DNA of 8,581 nt from Klebsiella pneumoniae (GTDB taxonomy: Bacteria > Bacteroidota > Bacteroidia > Flavobacteriales > Flavobacteriaceae): contig CALPPA020000066.1 in assembly GCA_943325355.2 (NCBI GenBank), forward strand, positions 1 through 8,581, given 5' to 3'. Positions 6,113 through 8,581 of this stretch are shown in pieces. Both the position numbers and the translations under genes were made by a program. Below the pieces are notes generated by a model that saw only the letters and a program-made list of their open reading frames with translations, made no database searches and was not told where the DNA came from. Positions within the stretch are counted from its first letter, which is position 1. The number at the start of each line of letters is the position of its first letter.

Positions 6113-7021
6113 ATGAAGTATTTAATTACCATAGTTGGACCAACAGCCATAGGAAAAACCTCCTTAAGCATTGCTTTGGCACAACATTTCAAATGCGACA
6201 TTATTTCCTGTGATAGCCGACAATTTTTTAAGGAAATGCAAATAGGAACCGCAGTTCCCACAACCGAAGAATTGGCTGGAGCGCAACATCATTTCATCCA
6301 AAACAAGTCAATATTCGAGAATTACAACGTTGGCGAATTCGAAAAAGATGCCATTTCAAAACTAGATGAATTATTTCTATCTAACGATTATGTAGTAATG
6401 GTTGGTGGCTCAGGATTGTATGTTGATGCCGTTTTAAAAGGTTTGGATGATTTTCCTGAAATTGATCCCTCCGTTCGGGAGGAAGTAACATCTAATTATG
6501 AAAAATTTGGAATCGGCTATTTGCAAAATGAATTAGAACAACGAGACCCCAATTATTTTGAAGTGGTTTCCAAACAAAATCCACAACGAATGATGCGCGC
6601 TCTAGAAGTTTGTATTGGTTCTGGAAAACCCTATTCGTCTTATTTAAATCAAAAGAAAAATACTCGGAACTTCACTCCTATCCTCATTGGCTTAGAAGCT
6701 GAAAGAAGTGTCATTTACGACAGAATCAATCAGCGTGTTGACATTATGATGAATGAAGGTTTATTGGCGGAAGCCACAGATTTATTTCCTCACAAAGACT
6801 TAAATGCTCTACAAACAGTAGGCTACAGAGAAATATTCAGTTATTTTGAAGGCGAAATTTCATTGGATTTTGCCATCGAAGAAATCAAGAAAAACACCCG
6901 ACGATTTGCCAAACGACAACTCACTTGGTTCAAAAGAAATGAAGACACAAAGTGGTTTGATTATTTGGCTGATAGAAAAAAAATCATCAATTATATAACT
7001 GTACTAATTCATAATTCATAA
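6113..7021 (+). CDS. miaA: tRNA dimethylallyltransferase
   Basis: MiaA moves a dimethylallyl group from dimethylallyl diphosphate to N6 of adenosine 37 in tRNAs that read codons starting with U. The 302 residues are a normal full length. GPTAIGKT (9-16) is the P-loop and DSRQ (34-37) holds the probable catalytic Asp. HHFI (59-62), GGSGLYVDAVL (98-108), RMMRALEV (159-166), QTVGYREI (234-241) and TRRFAKRQLTWFKR (262-275) are the usual conserved blocks. The ATG at 6113 begins directly with the P-loop strand; the leader is the end of a repeat element with an A-rich run. The last five residues (LIHNS) and the stop are encoded by the first units of a heptanucleotide repeat, so the natural C-terminus is set by repeat DNA. 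The thioesterase gene follows after 36 bases. Confidence 0.97.
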   Translation: MKYLITIVGPTAIGKTSLSIALAQHFKCDIISCDSRQFFKEMQIGTAVPTTEELAGAQHHFIQNKSIFENYNVGEFEKDAISKLDELFLSNDYVVMVGGSGLYVDAVLKGLDDFPEIDPSVREEVTSNYEKFGIGYLQNELEQRDPNYFEVVSKQNPQRMMRALEVCIGSGKPYSSYLNQKKNTRNFTPILIGLEAERSVIYDRINQRVDIMMNEGLLAEATDLFPHKDLNALQTVGYREIFSYFEGEISLDFAIEEIKKNTRRFAKRQLTWFKRNEDTKWFDYLADRKKIINYITVLIHNS

Positions 7022-7054
7022 TTCATAATTCATAACTCATAATTCATAATTATT
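7006..7054 (+). repeat. Heptanucleotide tandem repeat (AATTCAT) spanning the miaA stop
   Basis: Seven 7-base units lie head to tail. Units at 7006, 7013, 7020, 7027 and 7041 are AATTCAT, the one at 7034 is AACTCAT, and the one at 7048 is AATTATT. The miaA stop codon (7019-7021) falls across the second and third units, and the rest fills almost the whole spacer to the thioesterase ATG at 7058. The array could change length by slipped-strand replication, altering gene spacing without changing MiaA so long as the first two units remain. Confidence 0.9.
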
Positions 7055-7057
7055 TAT

Positions 7058-7798
7058 ATGCCAATTTCAGCAAACTTCACATCCATATTAAGCAAAGACT
7101 GGGAAATTAATTTTACCCAATGTCATTCTAACGGATACCTTAAATACACCGATTTGTGCAACATTTTGCAATTGACTGCTGCAGCACATTCAGAGCTTGG
7201 TGGTATTAGTTTTTCGGATATGCAGGAATTTAATCAGGCTTGGGTTTTGAGCAGAATGCGTGTTGAAATCACAGAATTACCTAAATGGAAAGACATTGTA
7301 ACTGTAAAAACTTGGATTAACACACTCGAAAATTCACGTTCCATTCGTACATTGGAAATGTATGTCAACGGAAATAAAATAGTAGGTTGCGAAACTTTTT
7401 GGGCAGTTTTCAATACAAAAATTAGACGCCCTGAAGCATTGGCTTTGCCATTCGAACATTTCGAATTGTATCCAGAACAAATTGCTACACAAAAAACTTT
7501 TTCTAAAATTAACCTCAATAACGAAACCGAAATGGTCTTTGAAAAAACCGTTGCTCTTTCGGATTTAGATATTGTAAATCACGTGAATAACGTGAAATAC
7601 CTGGAATGGTGCCTGGATTTTGTTGATGCAGAATTGATTTTGAATCAAAAAATAGAAAGTTTCGAAATGAATTTTATCAAAGAATTATCGCTAAAAGACA
7701 AGATTTTTATTTATGAAAATTTGACTTCGGATAAAATGATATTTAGCATTACAAAAGAAGGCAAAACTTGTTTTGCCTTGCAACTCAATTTAAAATAA
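7058..7798 (+). CDS. Acyl-ACP thioesterase (double hot-dog, FatA/FatB-like)
   Basis: The product is expected to hydrolyse acyl-acyl carrier protein and release free fatty acids in the cytosol. The 246 residues suit two tandem hot-dog domains, about 10-130 and 150-246. The first contains FTQCHSNGYLKYTDLCNILQ (19-38), WVLSRMRVEI (62-71) and RPEALALP (124-131). The second contains LSDLDIVNHVNNVKYLEW (167-184), matching the plant thioesterase block around DMNQHVNNVKY. D171 and H175 align with the essential Asp and His of plant FatB, but the Asn two residues after the Asp is Val173, with Asn174 next to it. This Asn shift may be normal for the bacterial branch. The plant Cys region is replaced by MNFIKEL (204-210). 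The ATG at 7058 follows a heptamer repeat. Acyl chain preference cannot be read from sequence. Confidence 0.9.
   Translation: MPISANFTSILSKDWEINFTQCHSNGYLKYTDLCNILQLTAAAHSELGGISFSDMQEFNQAWVLSRMRVEITELPKWKDIVTVKTWINTLENSRSIRTLEMYVNGNKIVGCETFWAVFNTKIRRPEALALPFEHFELYPEQIATQKTFSKINLNNETEMVFEKTVALSDLDIVNHVNNVKYLEWCLDFVDAELILNQKIESFEMNFIKELSLKDKIFIYENLTSDKMIFSITKEGKTCFALQLNLK
7758..7779 (+). other. Perfect hairpin inside the 3' end of the thioesterase gene
   Basis: AAGGCAAAA (7758-7766) and TTTTGCCTT (7771-7779) pair perfectly over 9 bp with a CTTG loop, ending 19 bases before the stop codon and just before the main terminator. It codes for part of KEGKTCFAL. It may be chance, or it may protect the mRNA 3' end; there is no U-tract. 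Confidence 0.45.
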
Positions 7799-7834
7799 CA
7801 AAAGTTTCCAATTTCTTGGAAACTTTTGTTTTTT
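7797..7834. terminator. Strong bidirectional terminator between convergent genes
   Basis: Bases 7797-7811 and 7816-7830 form a perfect 15-bp stem with a TTTC loop. On the plus strand the stem runs into six T (7829-7834), ending the thioesterase and the long co-directional run. On the minus strand it is followed by TTATTTTAAATT, so it probably also ends the response regulator transcript. The left arm includes the last two bases of the thioesterase stop, and the T-run overlaps the regulator stop at 7833-7835. Confidence 0.92.
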
Positions 7835-8549
7835 ATGCTAGTACTTTATTTTTCACCACTAATCTAAAACCTTCTCCGTGAATATTGAGAATTTCTACAT
7901 TCGTATCTGGTTTGAGATATTTTCTTAATTTGGCAATATAAACGTCCATACTTCTCGACGTGAAATAGTTGTCGTCTCTCCATATTTTGGTTAAGGCCAA
8001 TTCTCTTGGCATTAAATCATTCTCGTGAAGTATCAACATTTTTAATAATTCGTTTTCTTTTGGAGACAATTTAACAGGCTCTTCATTCCTGAAAGTCAAA
8101 AATCGTAGTTTTGAATTCAAATGAAACTCACCAATTTTGAATTCAAATTGAACAGGTTCTGCTTTTGTAACAGAGGATTTTCTTTGAATTATAGCTCTGA
8201 TTTTCATCAACAATACTTCTGAATCAAAGGGTTTGTTTAGGTAGTCATCTGCACCTGCTTTGTATCCTTTTAAGACATCTTCTTTCATTGATTTTGCAGT
8301 CAAGAAAATAATAGGAACTTCTTGATTTTTTTCCCTGATTTCTTTAGCTAATGTATAACCATCTTTATAAGGCATCATTACATCCAAAATACACAAATCA
8401 TAAGTGTCTTTTTTGAATTTTTCAAAGCCTTCCATTCCGTTTTTTGCCAATGTGACGTCAAAATCATTTAACATCAAATAATCTTTTAGAACGGCCCCAA
8501 AATTAAGATCGTCTTCAACTAAAAGAATTTTTTTATTTACATTTTCCAT
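7833..8549 (-). CDS. OmpR/PhoB-family two-component response regulator (RprY-like)
   Basis: This is a 238-residue DNA-binding response regulator. The receiver domain (about 5-122) carries the acidic pocket E12, D13 and D14 in LLVEDD, the phosphate acceptor D56 in CILDVMMP, T84 in FLTAKS and K106 in LNKPFD. The C-terminal winged helix (about 136-236) contains LSPKENELLKMLILHEND (161-178), the recognition helix region SRSMDVYIAKLRKYL (198-212) and the wing LNIHGEGFRLV (221-231). It should bind DNA when phosphorylated by a sensor kinase. Flavobacterial regulators of this type are usually preceded by the kinase gene, which would lie beyond the right edge; the 32 bases left (8550-8581) are too few to show its end. 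The ATG at 8549 follows an A/T-rich leader. RprY likeness is from general similarity; the stimulus and targets are unknown. Confidence 0.95.
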   Translation of the reverse strand: MENVNKKILLVEDDLNFGAVLKDYLMLNDFDVTLAKNGMEGFEKFKKDTYDLCILDVMMPYKDGYTLAKEIREKNQEVPIIFLTAKSMKEDVLKGYKAGADDYLNKPFDSEVLLMKIRAIIQRKSSVTKAEPVQFEFKIGEFHLNSKLRFLTFRNEEPVKLSPKENELLKMLILHENDLMPRELALTKIWRDDNYFTSRSMDVYIAKLRKYLKPDTNVEILNIHGEGFRLVVKNKVLA

Positions 8550-8581
8550 ATTTTTAATTTATTAATGGTATTTTTATTATG

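Noticed and set aside
7006..7054. CRISPR-like array
   Set aside because: The 7-base units are directly adjacent, with no spacers; it is a simple tandem repeat.

Overview
This window looks like chromosome of a Flavobacteriaceae member, most likely Flavobacterium or a close relative. The DNA is AT-rich, gene leaders are A/T-rich with no Shine-Dalgarno sequence, one intergenic promoter fits the Bacteroidota consensus (TTTx ... TAnnTTTG), and the proteins (UvrC-like exonuclease fusion, acyl-ACP thioesterase, RprY-like regulator) have a flavobacterial character. The genus is inferred from protein and repeat style, not from a marker gene.

Layout. (1) Bases 1-1043, plus strand: an XRE-HTH/Fic fusion whose 5' end lies outside the window. 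(2) Bases 1044-1199: a terminator hairpin and a 66-bp near-perfect palindrome between convergent genes. (3) Bases 1200-1841, minus strand: pcm (protein-L-isoaspartate methyltransferase). (4) Bases 1842-1973: divergent promoter region. (5) Bases 1974-7798, plus strand: six co-directional genes, namely a Gfo/Idh/MocA oxidoreductase, 3-hydroxybutyryl-CoA dehydrogenase, YggS-type PLP homeostasis protein, DnaQ-like exonuclease fused to a UvrC/Cho-like GIY-YIG nuclease, miaA and an acyl-ACP thioesterase. The dehydrogenase and YggS genes are separated by one base. The other spacers are 29 to 144 bp, and three of them hold short tandem or dispersed repeats. (6) Bases 7797-7834: a strong bidirectional terminator. 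(7) Bases 7833-8549, minus strand: an OmpR-family response regulator whose kinase partner is not in the window.

The six-gene run joins unrelated housekeeping functions (metabolism, PLP balance, DNA repair, tRNA modification, lipid release), so it looks like a chance transcription group rather than a pathway. The most accessory-like part is the left edge, where the HTH-Fic gene may be the end of a defence or mobile region. The most unusual protein is the exonuclease-GIY-YIG fusion, which keeps a UvrC-like four-cysteine motif. The non-coding part is unusually rich in structure: dispersed flavobacterial-type repeats, a large palindrome, and repeats with a 7-base unit, one set inside yggS and one forming the end of miaA.

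No tRNA, rRNA, CRISPR array, transposase or recognisable new multi-gene system was seen. No gene-free stretch is longer than about 160 bases.
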